Positions 39,691 to 51,318 of a stretch of DNA of 64,000 bases are shown here, in pieces; within the stretch, counting starts at the first letter, position 1; every line of letters starts with the position of its first letter. The notes beneath the pieces were generated by a model. It was not told where the DNA came from. It did no database searches and saw nothing but the letters and a program-made list of their open reading frames with translations. Made by a program: the position numbers and the translations under genes. Origin of the DNA: Phoronis australis (taxonomy: Eukaryota; Phoronida; Phoronidae); assembly GCA_002633005.1 (NCBI GenBank), contig NMRA01000085.1, forward strand, positions 913,252 to 977,251, given 5' to 3'.

Positions 39691-39932
39691 GTAAGTCTCA
39701 CCAATTTAGGATACAACATGGCGGGCAAATGAAATTTTATTTGCTTATTTCCTTCACAAAAGACACATAGCACCAAATAACTGCATTGACAAGTTCAGGT
39801 TCTTCACCATAACCACCAGCAGACAATATTTTGAAAAACTATTGCCATTTGTAACAATCCATGCTGGAAGTCTTTGAAAAACAGTCACATTACGCAATTA
39901 TATTTGTTCGAAACTGGCAAGTACTTAAGTAC
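39691..39932 (+). mobile_element. MITE family M1 copy
   Basis: Left GTAAGTCTCACCAATTTAGG then ATACAACATGGCGGGCAAAT; right GTTCGAAACTGGCAAGTACT. Right terminus diverged. Confidence 0.58.
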
Positions 39933-40059
39933 ACAGAAAGGTAACAGTCACTTACAGGTCATCTTCACTTAGAGCATTTTTCACCATTGAATAATAGGCG
40001 TCAAACTGGTTCTCAATAAACAGGGTAGTTAAAGGGCATCACACAAAATCTGGGACCGC

Positions 40060-40195
40060 TGAAAGTGAAATAGTGCTGAAAGGATGAAAAATGCACTAGT
40101 TTCGCATGAATCCCATCAGCCATTGTAGGGATATGATGTTCCGTAGTTAGCCAAATTTAAAATTTTTCTATGGTACTACTAGTACATAATTTAAT
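40060..40195 (-). repeat. Family R2, partial minus copy
   Basis: The minus strand reads AAATTTGGCTAACTACGGAA then CATCATATCCCTACAATGGC, the 5' part of R2. The rest is missing or too diverged. Confidence 0.45.
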
Positions 40196-40419
40196 GTGAC
40201 TTAGAAAACAAATAAAAACCATTTCCTTGTTATTTACCTAACTAATAGTTCATACTTTAAGCTGCATTATGCCCTATTTAGCAGGCTAAAAATAGAAAAT
40301 CAACTTAGGCCTTTCCCATTCATAAATTCCGTCTCAATAACTGCCACATACCATAACCTTAATCACAACAAAAGTCACAGGCAGAGTCCATGCCCCATTT
40401 TCTGGATTTCCCAATTTTA

Positions 40420-40745
40420 GGGATGGTCAACCTCAATAAACATTGGAGAGTGGGGTCACTGGTTTTAATGTTCTTTTGCTTTGGGGTTTAAAAACAATAC
40501 CACACTTGTCCAACCCCATATTAGTGTCCAGTGAGAGGGTAACTCAAGACACATGCAATGCTTGCGTGCTCCATCTTCAAATTTGCAACTTTAGAGATGG
40601 CCAACCCAGACACACTACAAGCACTTGCTTGAGACGCTGACGATATTGATAATTTCTTGGTAACAAACAATAGAATCCTATCAGACTAAGGGATACTATG
40701 CGACTGACTTGATGAGAATAAAGGGCTTAATTCTATTCGCATATT
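40420..40745 (+). repeat. Interspersed repeat family R3, rearranged copy
   Basis: AATTTTAGGGATGGTCAACC near 40421 and a second related block, AACTTTAGAGATGGCCAACC near 40582, are followed by AATAGAATCCTATCAGACTA. It appears to hold two partial units. Matches R3 at 25415 and 53577. Confidence 0.5.
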
Positions 40746-40860
40746 TTTAGGCTGTTGAACGGAGCAAAACGGAAGCTTTAAATCACAGGTTGGCATTAAA
40801 TTTAATTTGAGATTTTAATTTTGGTCCAGTGTTCTCCACGGCCACTTTTAACGTGTCGCA

Positions 40861-40960
40861 GCGTCCTGTTTGGCCGAGCGCGCGTCCTGTTTAAATGTCC
40901 CGCGTCCTGTTTAAAAATCCAGCGTCCTGTTTAAAATTCCCGCGACCAGTTTAAAAAAAT
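40861..40960 (+). repeat. 20-bp subterminal repeats of transposon T1
   Basis: Five units of about 20 bp sharing GCGTCCTGTTTAAA (the last is CGACCAGTTTAAA). Such repeats are where hAT-type transposases are known to bind; here that role is inferred. Transposon T2 has a similar set. Confidence 0.75.
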
Positions 40961-42030
40961 AGGGACTACTTTGTAAAAAAGGCGTCGTCGTCGTTAATAA
41001 GTTCTTCACTGGTTCAAATTACGCTTGACAGCAACTGGCCATAGCCCATTGAAACTGAATAAAGGCTAAGCCTAAGGAAGTTGGTGGTCCGTTGTGGACA
41101 GCCTAATCACCGGACTCACTCAAGTGGCAGACCGGGCCGAAAGTCTATTTATGATATAACGCGGCGTGTAAATAATCTCTCGATTATCTTTTCAATTCAT
41201 CCCGAACAACTAGCCAATTTAAACAAAAGCCCAGTGCTAACTATACGCCTAATCCTCTACCTGCTCACTGGAGGTGCAGTCCGGCACGAAAGTTGCTGAT
41301 CGTTGCGTTAGGCCTTTTCGCTTTTGCAGTCACCTTCTTGTGTTCGGCGGAGAACTAATCATATTACCCATTGAAAATAAAATAATTAAGGCTCGGTGGT
41401 TATTTCTGCGAAGTATATGTTGTTAGCAAAGACACCGTTGCGCAGCAATTTATGCAACGGCCGTCTTCTGGCAGGCCAGAATTTGGGTTTTCGTAGCACA
41501 TTTTTCAATATTCCGTGGGCCCCACGACAGACTTTACTGATACCAGTCTCAAAACCATTTGCATGAAACTGCCTTTGATGGTTCTCATTGGTTGTTGTTT
41601 GTGTATTTCTCACTTAGATGAATATTATTGGTTACTTTTTGTGCCACCGGCCCATTGAGATTGACCGAGTTCATCTCGTTGCCTTATAAGGAGTTTCGTT
41701 GGCAGCATGAACATTATGTTTGTGGCGCATACTCCCTCTAAAAATCTGCCGAGCCGTTTGCAAACTCAACTTCGATAGTGGCTGTGACGTTTGCGGTTTC
41801 GGGGGAGTATTCCGAGATTTGGGACAGCGGGTAATGTCACTGAGTAAAGTTCAAAGTATATGTGTTTCGCGCTGAAAAATTGCAGCCATAATCACGTGCT
41901 TTAATTGAAATCAAGCGGTAATATCTCGCGTAATCTCGCAGAGTTTTGTTTACCTAGCTTGGTCCTTACGTTAGTGAATTCTATCCTGGCTTCCGTTACC
42001 AATTGACATGCGCATTCTGCATACTTAGAA

Positions 42031-42305
42031 ATGTCGTCTGCCGCGCGAAATCGAAGCACCGCTAAACCTAAGGATTATTTTAAAAACCGAGAGATGTTTC
42101 AGATACTGACGTTGACTCAGATGCAGATACGACAGATAATCCAGGGCCGGATGGTAGTGATATTGCCAGGCTCGGTCAACCAATCGAAGATATCCGTGTC
42201 ACAAACGGTGAACCGAATTTTTGCCGACAACGTCAGACATCGGCAATACAAATGAATATAATTCGCTCCAACATGAGAATAGATGGTTTTCATCTGGAAG
42301 AATGA
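42031..42305 (+). pseudogene. Possible decayed coding remnant inside transposon T1
   Basis: From the ATG at 42031 the frame encodes MSSAARNRSTAKPKDYFKNR and E, basic and plausible as an N-terminus. A second frame open from 42093 to the TGA at 42305 encodes an acidic stretch beginning DVSDTDVDSDADTTDNPGPD. Basic then acidic in overlapping frames suggests one coding region broken by a one-base shift near 42093. I recognise no domain. It could be the start of a transposase or captured gene, or chance in GC-richer DNA. Confidence 0.3.
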
Positions 42306-43510
42306 GTTTGTGACAATCCAGAAAATTATGGGAATTCCATAGTTGCAAGCGTTTGATAATTCAGTTGATATCTTTTTAGAAATATTGGTTGTCATCAACA
42401 CGCCTGACACTCCCGTCCAAGTAGGCCTACATGTAGATGGAAAACGCAAGTGAATTGTTTTGTTTACATACCTAGTTTGCATTCAAGGGGGACTCGCGTA
42501 TTGTGCAGTTTTTACAAGAGTTCTGGTAGTGCAGATGTGCAATATGTTGTACCAGCTTCAGAACATCGAATTCAGACTGTAAGAATGTGCAAGATATAAC
42601 ACGTACAGACTGAGAGAAAACGTTCGTTAACTCTGCTATCAAGACATAAAAATGTGACTGACTTAACAAAGACACTTCACTTGGACTGTCTACGTCATAG
42701 GGAAAGTTTACTTCTGTGTTAGACTTTCTGTACTTAGTTGACATTGACATCATTATTGAGTAGCCTAAAACATTTCCCCATACTGTATCAAACACTCTGT
42801 AGACTTCCATTTCAAAGTCACTGACTAAGCAACTGGGTTATGACATATGTGATATGTTTGTAAATAAGGCTATCTTTTACAAATAAAAATTGGAATAAAC
42901 ACAGTTATTTGTTTGCACTACTGTGCATTACTTTTAAAATGCGTGGGTAAAAATAAGGTGCACAAAAAACTGCACACTAGCTTAAGCAGTGAAGAACGTT
43001 GACTGCCGCGCGGTTCCGGCACGTTGCAGTTTTTACGCGTGCGACCTGTTTAGATTTTCAGATGTGGAGAACACTGTGGTCCAAGATCAAAGTTAACCTT
43101 TCATACTAGCCAACACCAAAACTTTGAGGGTTCAAAGATGATGTGGATAACACTGCACATTAACATCAAGAACAATATCACTTTACGTTGATGCAATTTT
43201 CGGTAAGCATTTACCAAGTCCAAGAATTTGAACTGAGTCCAGTTCTAACACTGATGAAAACCTAAAACTCCATGAATTCTAATTAAAAAGGCACTCAAGT
43301 ACCTGATCAATGATAGCTTGTCAACAAGTACTGAGAAATGTAATAAAAATAAAGCACGCACTCAAGTGACAGCCATTAAAGTCAAACTAAATAGCTTAAA
43401 CCTGGCCCACTAATCACTTTGAGGTTTTACATACAGGTATATGCTATTAGAATAGAGATTAAGTGCTTATGGAAAGTGTTTACCAAGTCTCATGATTTGT
43501 GTGCTGTATG

Positions 43511-43686
43511 AAAAGTTAAACCAGGAGAAAAACAATATGGCAGACAAGTGGCACTTTAATTTCACATTTTTTCATGTTGAACTCTCAACCTTGAAAATTT
43601 GAAAAATGGTGGATATTCCCAACAATGTTGTAATTCAAGGTTAGTTTTAGTAACAATTATTTTTGTCCAAAATCGATGAGGTGAAC
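43511..43686 (+). mobile_element. MITE family M1, short copy
   Basis: AAACAATATGGCAGACAAGT near the left and TGTCCAAAATCGATGAGGTG at the right; shorter than the type copy, probably an internal deletion. Confidence 0.45.
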
Positions 43687-44817
43687 AGCCAACAGAAATA
43701 AACATAATCTTTCTACGAATCCCGATAGAGAACAGCACACTATTAAAGGAGTTGTTTAGGTAATATCTTTATTACCTTGGGACATCACCTTACCCACAAT
43801 GGTGACTGCCAAACAATTTGATTTAATTTACAATCGTCACCAAAAATCGAGTCGCGAAATAAGGCGAGTTAACATTTCTTGTTTTCTACTGCAATATTGA
43901 GGTCAGAACCGAGCCCATAGGTGTCACTTTTTCCACTTTTGCCATTATAACCTGCTTCCTTCTAGGCCAATCCTATCAACTCCTCAGCTTAGATAAAAGA
44001 ATGAATTTCACAACACTTAATGTCTATTCTATTTATTGCCCACTGATTCATTTACTACCACAACCAGGAAACATGGCACATGAACACAGATCGTGTTTTA
44101 TTTTGTAACACCTGACTGAGCAGAGATACTATGAATAGCTTTCTAATAACATGTGATCTATGAAGCGAAATGTGTTCCCCAACGAGTTGAGGACTACTTT
44201 TTAGTCATTCAAGAGGATATTTCAGACATTTGGCCTTTTTATCTGATGATGCTGAAGTTGAGACATTTGGCCTAATGATGCTGAAGTTGATCAGATCAGC
44301 AATAGTGTCGCCATCTTGTGGAAACAAGACAAGAACATTTTTTGATAAAAACATCAGCTTTGGCCATCTAGTGCAATACACATCATTATCCATTCTACAC
44401 TGAATAAATTTAGGTCCATACACCTGTACCTGAAGTTGTTCCTATGTCACAAATTAGGCGCATGCGCCTATGTGTGATGCACAGGTGCGAAATGCAGGAG
44501 AAAACTTCTAAAATATTACGCCGGTGAAACTTTCCAGTATAAAATGGAAGATGTTAGCGTGTCTTCAACACTAACTTTTAAATGATAACTATGATAGTGA
44601 AATGGAAAAACACAAAATTCTCAGTTTAAGACATGTGTATCTGCAGAGGATAACTACCTGTACCTTTGGGTAAACCATTTGCGCTTCTACCTATAAAACA
44701 TTCCAATGGTATTCAGACAAATGACCCAGAACTCCTGTCATAACGGCTAGGCTAAAGTCGAATACACCATCACAATAACCATCAAAAGTATCGTTTGATA
44801 GTACCTCTTACATAAGT

Positions 44818-45262
44818 AGGACCCCCAAATTTGGCTAAATTCAGAACATCGTATATCAGAAATCGCTGATCGGGCTCACATGAATCGTTCAGATACTATA
44901 TGCTGTAAGCACTGTTCTCCGAAACGCTGCAAGAAATTGTTTTTTAAAATGTTCAACTTTTGCAAGAAAAAAATGGGACTTGATCTTGATGAAAACAAAA
45001 TAATACTTTAGAAAACCATAAGAGATACCTCATTTGAAACATCTATATGGAATTAAATTTGATCACATTATTGCTTTGCTCTCAGTGAACCTTCCTTTTT
45101 GTAAAATTCTACAAAAAATGGCCATGTGACCCAACTAATAGCAGAATGATAAAAAGTTGAAAATTAAATTTGCGGGCTTTCTGCTAAAGACAAAATATAA
45201 TTTTACTTCATGTTAAAATCTATAGTTTTGTAGGTATTTGGCACCATGCGCAGACCTGTCAG
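44818..45262 (+). repeat. Interspersed repeat family R2, plus copy
   Basis: It starts AGGACCCCCAAATTTGGCTA, contains GAACATCGTATATCAGAAAT and ACTGTTCTCCGAAACGCTGC, and ends CTATAGTTTTGTAGGTATTT. Good collinear match to 14293-14800. Confidence 0.62.
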
Positions 45263-48200
45263 AATGGTCCAACACTACCATAACATTTACATATAATACT
45301 GGTATATTGAACAATCTTACATGCTGGTCATCACTACTGCACACATGAATTTATGCATAACATCAACAATTGATTTTAAAGGCATATGTAGGATTCCAAT
45401 TTATTTTTATCAAGAACCACTACAGAAAAGAATGAAAAAGAACACGTTTTCTGGGGGTCTTTGGTATTCACGGAATAAAAACCATTATCTACTCTCGATG
45501 CTCCTCCCACTTGTATGTTTATTAATACTTAACGTCATCTAAAATCGGGGTATTTAAACATTTACCGAACATCATCTACAATGGAAGTACTTAGCAATGC
45601 ACCCATTAATCTATACTTCATAGAGGACAAAATGGCCGACAGGTGAAATTCTTATTTTGACAAATTTCTGCACAAAGATTAACAAAACTGCAGTCTATAA
45701 CTAGCATGGTTTGTACTGTGTAGATGTCATAGAACAGTTGTGGTAAATTTTCCTTATTTGAAATGACGTAATTAGCCTTTGATCCTGGCTCGAATCGAAT
45801 CACAAAATCCAAGAATGCTCGAAAGTCGATGTTCACACTGTGGGGGGAGGAATTGAATGCAAAGCGCTATGAACCATCCAAAACGTCGTAATTTGTTCAT
45901 GAAATGGCTATGCTGAAAATTCGCGTTTGGAAAAGTGAAAAACTAATTATTTTGCATTTAAGGTGAGAATTTAACCAAATTTTAGAAATACACAATACCT
46001 GCTGTGTCACATTCAAGAACTACCATCGATGATGAAGATTCTCCTTAGTTCATATTGCGTGCTATTTGGTTGCATGAAACGTGTCAACCACTATTTTCGA
46101 AGCTTTCACTAACTACCAACAAAACTCAGGTGTGCAACATTTAAGAAATACGACAAACGCCAAATTACCCATTATCCAACAGTCAGAATCAAGAAAATTC
46201 CAATTTCTGCTTGAATTTCTGTGTCCCAAATTTAGAGACCCCCAAACTGTAGAAAATTTTCTGTAGTCGAGTTCAAACGTCACTTTTATTGATACATCCA
46301 AAGCTGTACTTTATCAATTTTTTAGTTTAACGAATGCAATATCGAAAAACTTTATCAATACACCCTACATACTTGAAGAATCCCAGCCAATAAATTTTCA
46401 TTTGTAACTCAGAACAACCTACTCCCATGAACAAAGCCAGAAAGAAGGTAATGCCTACAATTCCTCTCGTTTGACACCAAAATAAGTGCAAAAATTCGAA
46501 TTTCTCATTTTTAGAAGACTAAGCTACATGGCTACAAATGATCAAAATTCTAGCACTTGTCGTTAATGACAGCTCAATACACAGTTTGCAAAAATTAGAA
46601 ATTTTTATAAAGAAATTGGAAAACTAAAAATTCCACTTGTCTGCCACATTACTTACTAAATGTTTGCTAAAATTCAAACAAAAATGACGCTCGAAATTGT
46701 TGTTTTTCATTTTTCAAATGGTAATTTTATCACCAAAAATTTTCAAAATAAATGGTGTGTTTGCTGATGACAGTGGTAAAGTTTCCAAATAATGAAACAA
46801 ACTTGTTTTCTTGTTTAAATTTTGCTAACATAAAATTTCACAGTTCTGACATTTAACAAGCAACAATTTCTCAAACCTGATCTGTCAATTTCTCTGACAG
46901 AATTTTTACCATGTTTTTAGATAATTCATGGTAGTTGTCTGTAAGATGGCTGACATCTGTGTAAATGGCAGGCCCACGTACGGATTAAATGTAATACGAT
47001 TGACGATGGAAATCCTTTCGATTACAAAGGATTAAAAACATTGCAAAATTGATAGGCCAGCTAGAACACCTCCAGAGTGACAATCAAGACTTTAATTACT
47101 GACATGACACAACATTACACCCCACCTTGAGCAATTATACAGGTAATCAAGTCTGTATAATAAGAAGCCGTACCGCAAACTGGATCGCACAAATAGGTGC
47201 TCAGATATCAGACAAATGCACAAGATCGTAATTCAACTCTCGACCCTAGAACTATTTTCTCTTGCTCACTAACCTCAGGACTTCAGCCTTTAGGGGAGCA
47301 TCGGTTAGCTAGAAACGTTATACCCTATCCTAAAAACACCTCACAACTTTGCTGGAGTTTAATCCCTTCAAAGTTATCCACAAAGGTGGTGCTAGGAATT
47401 CACAGAATGACTTTGTTTTCAACCCTAAAGCATAAACCATGCACAACGCTGAAAAATTATCTTTGATATAATCTTTATTGACAAAAATGAAATTTCACTT
47501 ATGCGCCATAATGCTCCCCCAATTGAAGAAATTTATTGTTTTCCCCGGAACAAACGGTTAAGTCATGTAATAGCACATTTCAAAAATCATTCCGGCAAAA
47601 CAACGTTGCTCCCATCATGTCGGCTAATACATCTCCCAGAAACAACTCATAACAAAATGCCGTTGCGGGAAATTTCTAATAACAGAAATTATAGTGATTC
47701 TACCTTACTAGCATTCTACTCAGTTGCCTTTCATTCACGACTACCATAGAAGGTTGCTATGACGAAGAACTCGGCTTTTTTTCCAACCGACATGACGGGG
47801 ATTGGAGGGTCATTTTGCTTGAATACTTTTGGCGTGTTCAATAACTCTGCAGCATGTAATCTATTTAGAACTGTTGTATCCATGGTAATCAGTACATTAT
47901 CCCTTTTTTCTAGCTTGCACAAGATAGTGCACCCTTTCTCGTTGCTCTACAAGTAACCTGCAGGTTATAAGGAGACTCATAGTTTTGCCACAGCCAACAA
48001 GTACCAAGTTGTAAATAAATTTTGACATCAATGTCTTGCCATGGCAACCAAATTAAATATTCAAATGTAATTCTTTGTGAATGATAAAAAACAAAGCACT
48101 CTTCTTAACTTAATTTCCTATTCAAGAGGATATTGTGAAAATAATAAACATTGTGGGTTCAGCTGTCTATTACACAACTGCAGTCGATAAAAGCAGCACA

Positions 48201-48353
48201 CTAAACACATTTGCTGTTCTTCAGCAACATTTTGCACTGATATTTTGACCTCACATCTCCAATTGCTTATCTATTTGCCACACTTTACAGCCCAAGACTT
48301 CAACTGAACTAGACCCGCTTGACTAAGAAAACCCTTAACCTGGAACAGCACTA

Positions 48354-48601
48354 TACGTTAAAACCTCACCAAATTAGGGCACAACATGGCGGACAAGTGA
48401 AATTTATGTTTTCGTTTTTAAATAAAAGATCAGACGCACCAAATGAATGCTATACCGTTTTAAATGTCTGTGCCATAGCTAACTTCAGACAATGTTTCCA
48501 GCAACTGTGGACATTCAAAACGATATTAGAAGCATTTGAAAGATGAAAAAAGACCTACTTTGGCAATTATTTAGGTCCGAAACTAGAAAGATTTTACTGT
48601 A
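48354..48601 (+). mobile_element. MITE family M1 copy
   Basis: Left TACGTTAAAACCTCACCAAA then GGCACAACATGGCGGACAAG; right GTCCGAAACTAGAAAGATTT followed by TACTGTA. TA at both ends. Confidence 0.65.
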
Positions 48602-49717
48602 ACAATCACAGAGAACAGGTCATTACTTGTAGAAGACGTCATCTCTCTTCGTGCCATGCATGTTACTTCAAAAGAAAACTGATCACTGACATACACACAT
48701 CCATCTTCCAGAAGGTACAGCAATTATTTCACTCATCATAACCACAGATAGAGTGATCATTGTTATTAGCCGAGAAAATAGATTGTTGCCAAAACTAAAA
48801 TTACCATGGCAACACAATCGCTGAGGGAAAAGATGTTTGTACGTGATCATGTTCCGTTGAATTTCAAAAAGCCTAATAATGACATTACGAGAGCGAGAGA
48901 TTGTAAAAGTTCTCGTGAACCGGTCAACCAACCTAAGTATTCTCAGAGGACGAGCAATATTTATTACGAGAGTGTTTACACTTGAGAAACCTCCAAGGAA
49001 TTTGAAAACTGAAGTAAGGAAAAAGACGGCACGATTGATTCTGGTCATTTTGAAACCTGCGCCTTACTGTGGAAGAAAATGGAATGACATCAAACCGTTC
49101 AGCAAGCATCACGTGACCTTTTCTTTTCGAAAACCTGGACAACTAAAAATACCTAATCAATTTTCGAAAAAACACAGACCATAACCAATTATGCCGTTTC
49201 CTTTGAACTAATGAAAGCAAACGGCATTAATGCACTTTCTGAAAATGTCGCAGGAGTGCAAAGAGTTCAACGACTTCTAAGTCACCGGATATTAAAAGTG
49301 CTGAACCAGATTTTGGTATACAAAGTGATTAAAGTTCACATTAACTAACGCTTTTAATACGTTACACATTTAAACGAATCCTGATGTTTTATCTGGGTAC
49401 AAAAAATTGTCAAAATGGGTTGTCCTTGAATTCTCAGATGTCAAATGTCGTAAAAACAAAATAATCGGCGTCTCCAGAAAAGGCTGAAACACTGGCAATC
49501 AAATGCCAATGACCTCAAATTTTGCCGACAACTTTTTAATAGCATATTCAAATGAATACAAAAGTATTTAGTGTGGTTGCAGTCATGTGTTTACGACTGT
49601 CTTTAGCTGAGACTGGACATATGAACTTTAATATGAGAACTCGGGATGATTGTAAGCTTATGGAAAAAAACAAAAGCAATGAGGATTATACCTGTGTACA
49701 ATAAACTTTCTACATAT

Positions 49718-49904
49718 TTAAAAATCTTACCAATTTATGACACAATGTGACCCATAAGTAACACTCTACAATTTCCTCTTTTCATAACAGAGAAGTAAAA
49801 AAAATAAACAATTTTTGGTACTAACAGACAACGGTTTAAAAAATGAAGGAAAATCAGTTTTTGAAAGTTAATTTTTTTTCAAAATTGGTGAGATTTAACC
49901 GTAA
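49718..49904 (+). mobile_element. MITE family M1 copy
   Basis: Left TTAAAAATCTTACCAATTTA then TGACACAATGTGAC; right AAAATTGGTGAGATTTAACC. Slightly shortened. Confidence 0.52.
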
Positions 49905-50407
49905 TTTGTCACTCTTACTCACATTTAACGCAAACAAGATTTTCTTTCATACTAACATGTCGTCTTCTCTCCCATGTCAGCCAAATGCTGAATGGTCACA
50001 ACAAACCTATCACATCACTTTTCATGACTGTGCACAAAATAATAGTTTTGTGGAAAATTTAAAAATGTTGATCATTTTAGCAAAAAATAACAATTTCTGA
50101 TTGTTCAGAAACTTTGTTCAGTTATATCCTGAAGAAAATGCAGTACTTGTCGACTAGTTATTAAGTAGATGCAGACTCTATTGTTCATTGCGTCATGCGA
50201 TTTGTAAATGTTCATGCTAGAACGAAATAAATGTATTTAAAAAATGAAATTGCCAAATTCGCAAGATATTCCCTCACTGAGCATGGTTAGCTTAATAAAA
50301 ATTCAAGATCCCTGGTGCCAAAATTTTGGGCTAATTTTCAAGCAACTTAAAGTTGTTTCATCATTCAACCTCTTTGAAAACTGCTGCACTAAACATAGTC
50401 CTCTCAC

Positions 50408-50563
50408 CTGTGACCTTTCGGCAGTCTCCGCTTTCTCCTTCCGTGAACCCCGCTGAGCACTCCCCGCAATGGTTCTCTGTTTCCCGACATGGCTGTCTAT
50501 TTAAATACCTACATATCTGTATATCAGGACATTTCCGCCGGTTGTAGTAGTCAAACTGTGATT
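50408..50563 (-). CDS. NPDC1: NPDC1-like exon: six-cysteine ectodomain
   Basis: First visible coding exon (156 bp: 2 bases of a split codon, 51 codons, 1 base). The acceptor reads TCGTTGCAG and the donor ACAG|GTGAGAGG on the minus strand. The peptide begins SQFDYYNRRKCPD and has six cysteines spaced C-x5-C-x7-C-x6-C-x2-C-x11-C. By my recollection of human NPDC1, this is exactly the spacing just after its signal peptide, including the CGxC core (CGEC here, CGPC in human). Likely an extracellular, disulfide-bonded module. No in-frame ATG serves as a start: the upstream ATG in the same open frame lies before the acceptor and is not followed by a signal peptide. The previous exon must end in phase 1. 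The next exon is 25 kb away, and their join (ACA-GGT-ACT) is in frame. Confidence 0.9.
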
Positions 50564-50796
50564 CTGCAACGACCATTAGAAAAAGTTAAAATTGGTGGCC
50601 ATTCAACAGTCGACAGGTCACCACTGTTCTCCGTGATATGTGTTCAGTCAACAGTTATTTACAGGGCTCACAGACTTTGAGAACCAATTTCATGTCTGTT
50701 TTTCAGCGGAGAAAACTGGTTATCAAAATAGGGGACCCCTGAGAGAGTCTAATACATGTGGCCATGACTGGTTTGCAACACTTGTGACTGCAGCGT

Positions 50797-50898
50797 ACAA
50801 ATGGATGCCCTAGCACTAATATGGCCGGCCTGGCAAGGACTCACAATTATCATTTGGACCCACACTATAAATATATGAACCTTTCAAGTTTGGACACA

Positions 50899-50958
<60 letters not shown>

Positions 50959-51318
50959 TTGTAATGATTACTAGGAAGCCTATGAAGACTCACAGTGGTG
51001 ACTTTTTTCAAAGCAGGAAGACATATACAATGTATATACAAAGTATAAGCAATGTTGCTATGCTCACACTTGGTTGATAGCATTGTAAAAGTCTTGGTCT
51101 ACACATTTTTTTACTTAAAAAGCTCACAACAGAAGGCTGTTTTGTAAACTTAGATGTAAAAACCTTGGACTATGCATTTTTTTGTAAAAAAATCTGTGTG
51201 TTTGGGGGGATTGCTGGGGGTGGGGAGGATATGCGTCGGAATCATGGACGCCCTGGAATATTGGGAACCCCATTTTGGACACCCTACTTTCGAAATCCTG
51301 GATAAAGGCCTGTTGTGT
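50797..51318 (+). repeat. Interspersed repeat family R4, plus copy
   Basis: It begins GCAGCGTACAAATGGATGCC and ends GAAATCCTGGATAAAGGCCT. It pairs with an inverted copy at 62005-62500. A 75-bp part near 51241-51315 differs by only one base between copies, while the rest is more diverged. It carries an expanded ACGC microsatellite not present in the other copy. Class unknown. Confidence 0.72.
50893..50959 (+). repeat. (ACGC)n / (AC)n microsatellite
   Basis: About 13 units of ACGC followed by an AC run, inside the R4 plus copy. The Arg/Ala/Cys/Val-rich open frame on the minus strand is a product of this repeat. Confidence 0.95.

Larger units (their letters stand above)
40827..43076. mobile_element. 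DNA transposon T1, 2250 bp, 13-bp ends, 5-bp target duplication
   Basis: The left end CAGTGTTCTCCAC at 40827 and right end GTGGAGAACACTG ending at 43076 are perfect inverted repeats. TGGTC flanks both sides (40822-40826, 43077-43081) as a 5-bp target duplication. Just inside the left end, 20-bp units with core GCGTCCTGTTTAAA repeat about five times (40861-40960); one related unit (CGCGTGCGACCTGTTTAG) sits inverted at the right end. The interior is GC-richer than its surroundings. The CAGTG start and subterminal repeats resemble hAT-type elements with 5-bp duplications, but no intact transposase was found; class is inferred. Confidence 0.75.
25382..50407 (-). other. NPDC1: 25-kb NPDC1 intron
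   Basis: The largest intron, between the Cys-rich and helical-segment exons. It contains R3 copies (25415, 40420), several M1 MITEs, a simple ATC/ATT-rich patch at 26740-26840, a degenerate array (32255-33140), duplication B (35620-38194), the 2250-bp transposon (40827-43076) and an R2 copy (44818). Duplication B probably inflates it by about 1.3 kb. Other open frames, such as those at 47.2-49.2 kb, show no known domain and no paired splice sites. Confidence 0.6.
6338..50563 (-). other. NPDC1: NPDC1-like gene, seven coding exons, 5' end missing
   Basis: This span covers the supported part of an NPDC1 homologue. Exon order on the minus strand is 50563-50408, 25381-25271, 21198-21040, 17572-17506, 17176-17012, 6996-6897, 6421-6338. 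Introns are 25026, 4072, 3467, 329, 10015 and 475 bp; each starts GT and ends AG, and junction phases (1,1,1,2,2) plus a phase-0 last junction keep one frame for 279 codons. Known for the family: a type I membrane protein of neurons, reported on vesicles and to bind cell-cycle factors in mammals; the nematode relative CAB-1 binds the Rab3 exchange factor AEX-3. Inferred: same topology here, with N-terminal Cys-rich ectodomain and cytoplasmic C-terminus. The initiator ATG and signal peptide are not in the visible exons; the first visible exon needs one base from an upstream exon. Human NPDC1 is about 325 residues, so roughly 40 N-terminal residues are missing. Confidence 0.93.

Noticed and set aside
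48683-49184. Overlapping open frames of ~100-120 codons on both strands
   Set aside because: No domain, no splice support, and opposite-strand overlap typical of chance in this composition.
50361-50576. Whole 71-codon minus frame as a stand-alone small Cys-rich secreted protein
   Set aside because: It has no signal peptide; the acceptor at 50564 and donor at 50407 show it is an internal NPDC1 exon with intron at both ends.
50640-50695. Candidate first exon with ATG near 50692 and a phase-1 GTGAGC donor
   Set aside because: Joining it to the next exon makes a stop codon (T + AA), and there is no signal peptide.
50865-51083. Cys/Val/Arg/Ala repeat protein on the minus strand
   Set aside because: Produced entirely by the ACGC/AC microsatellite.
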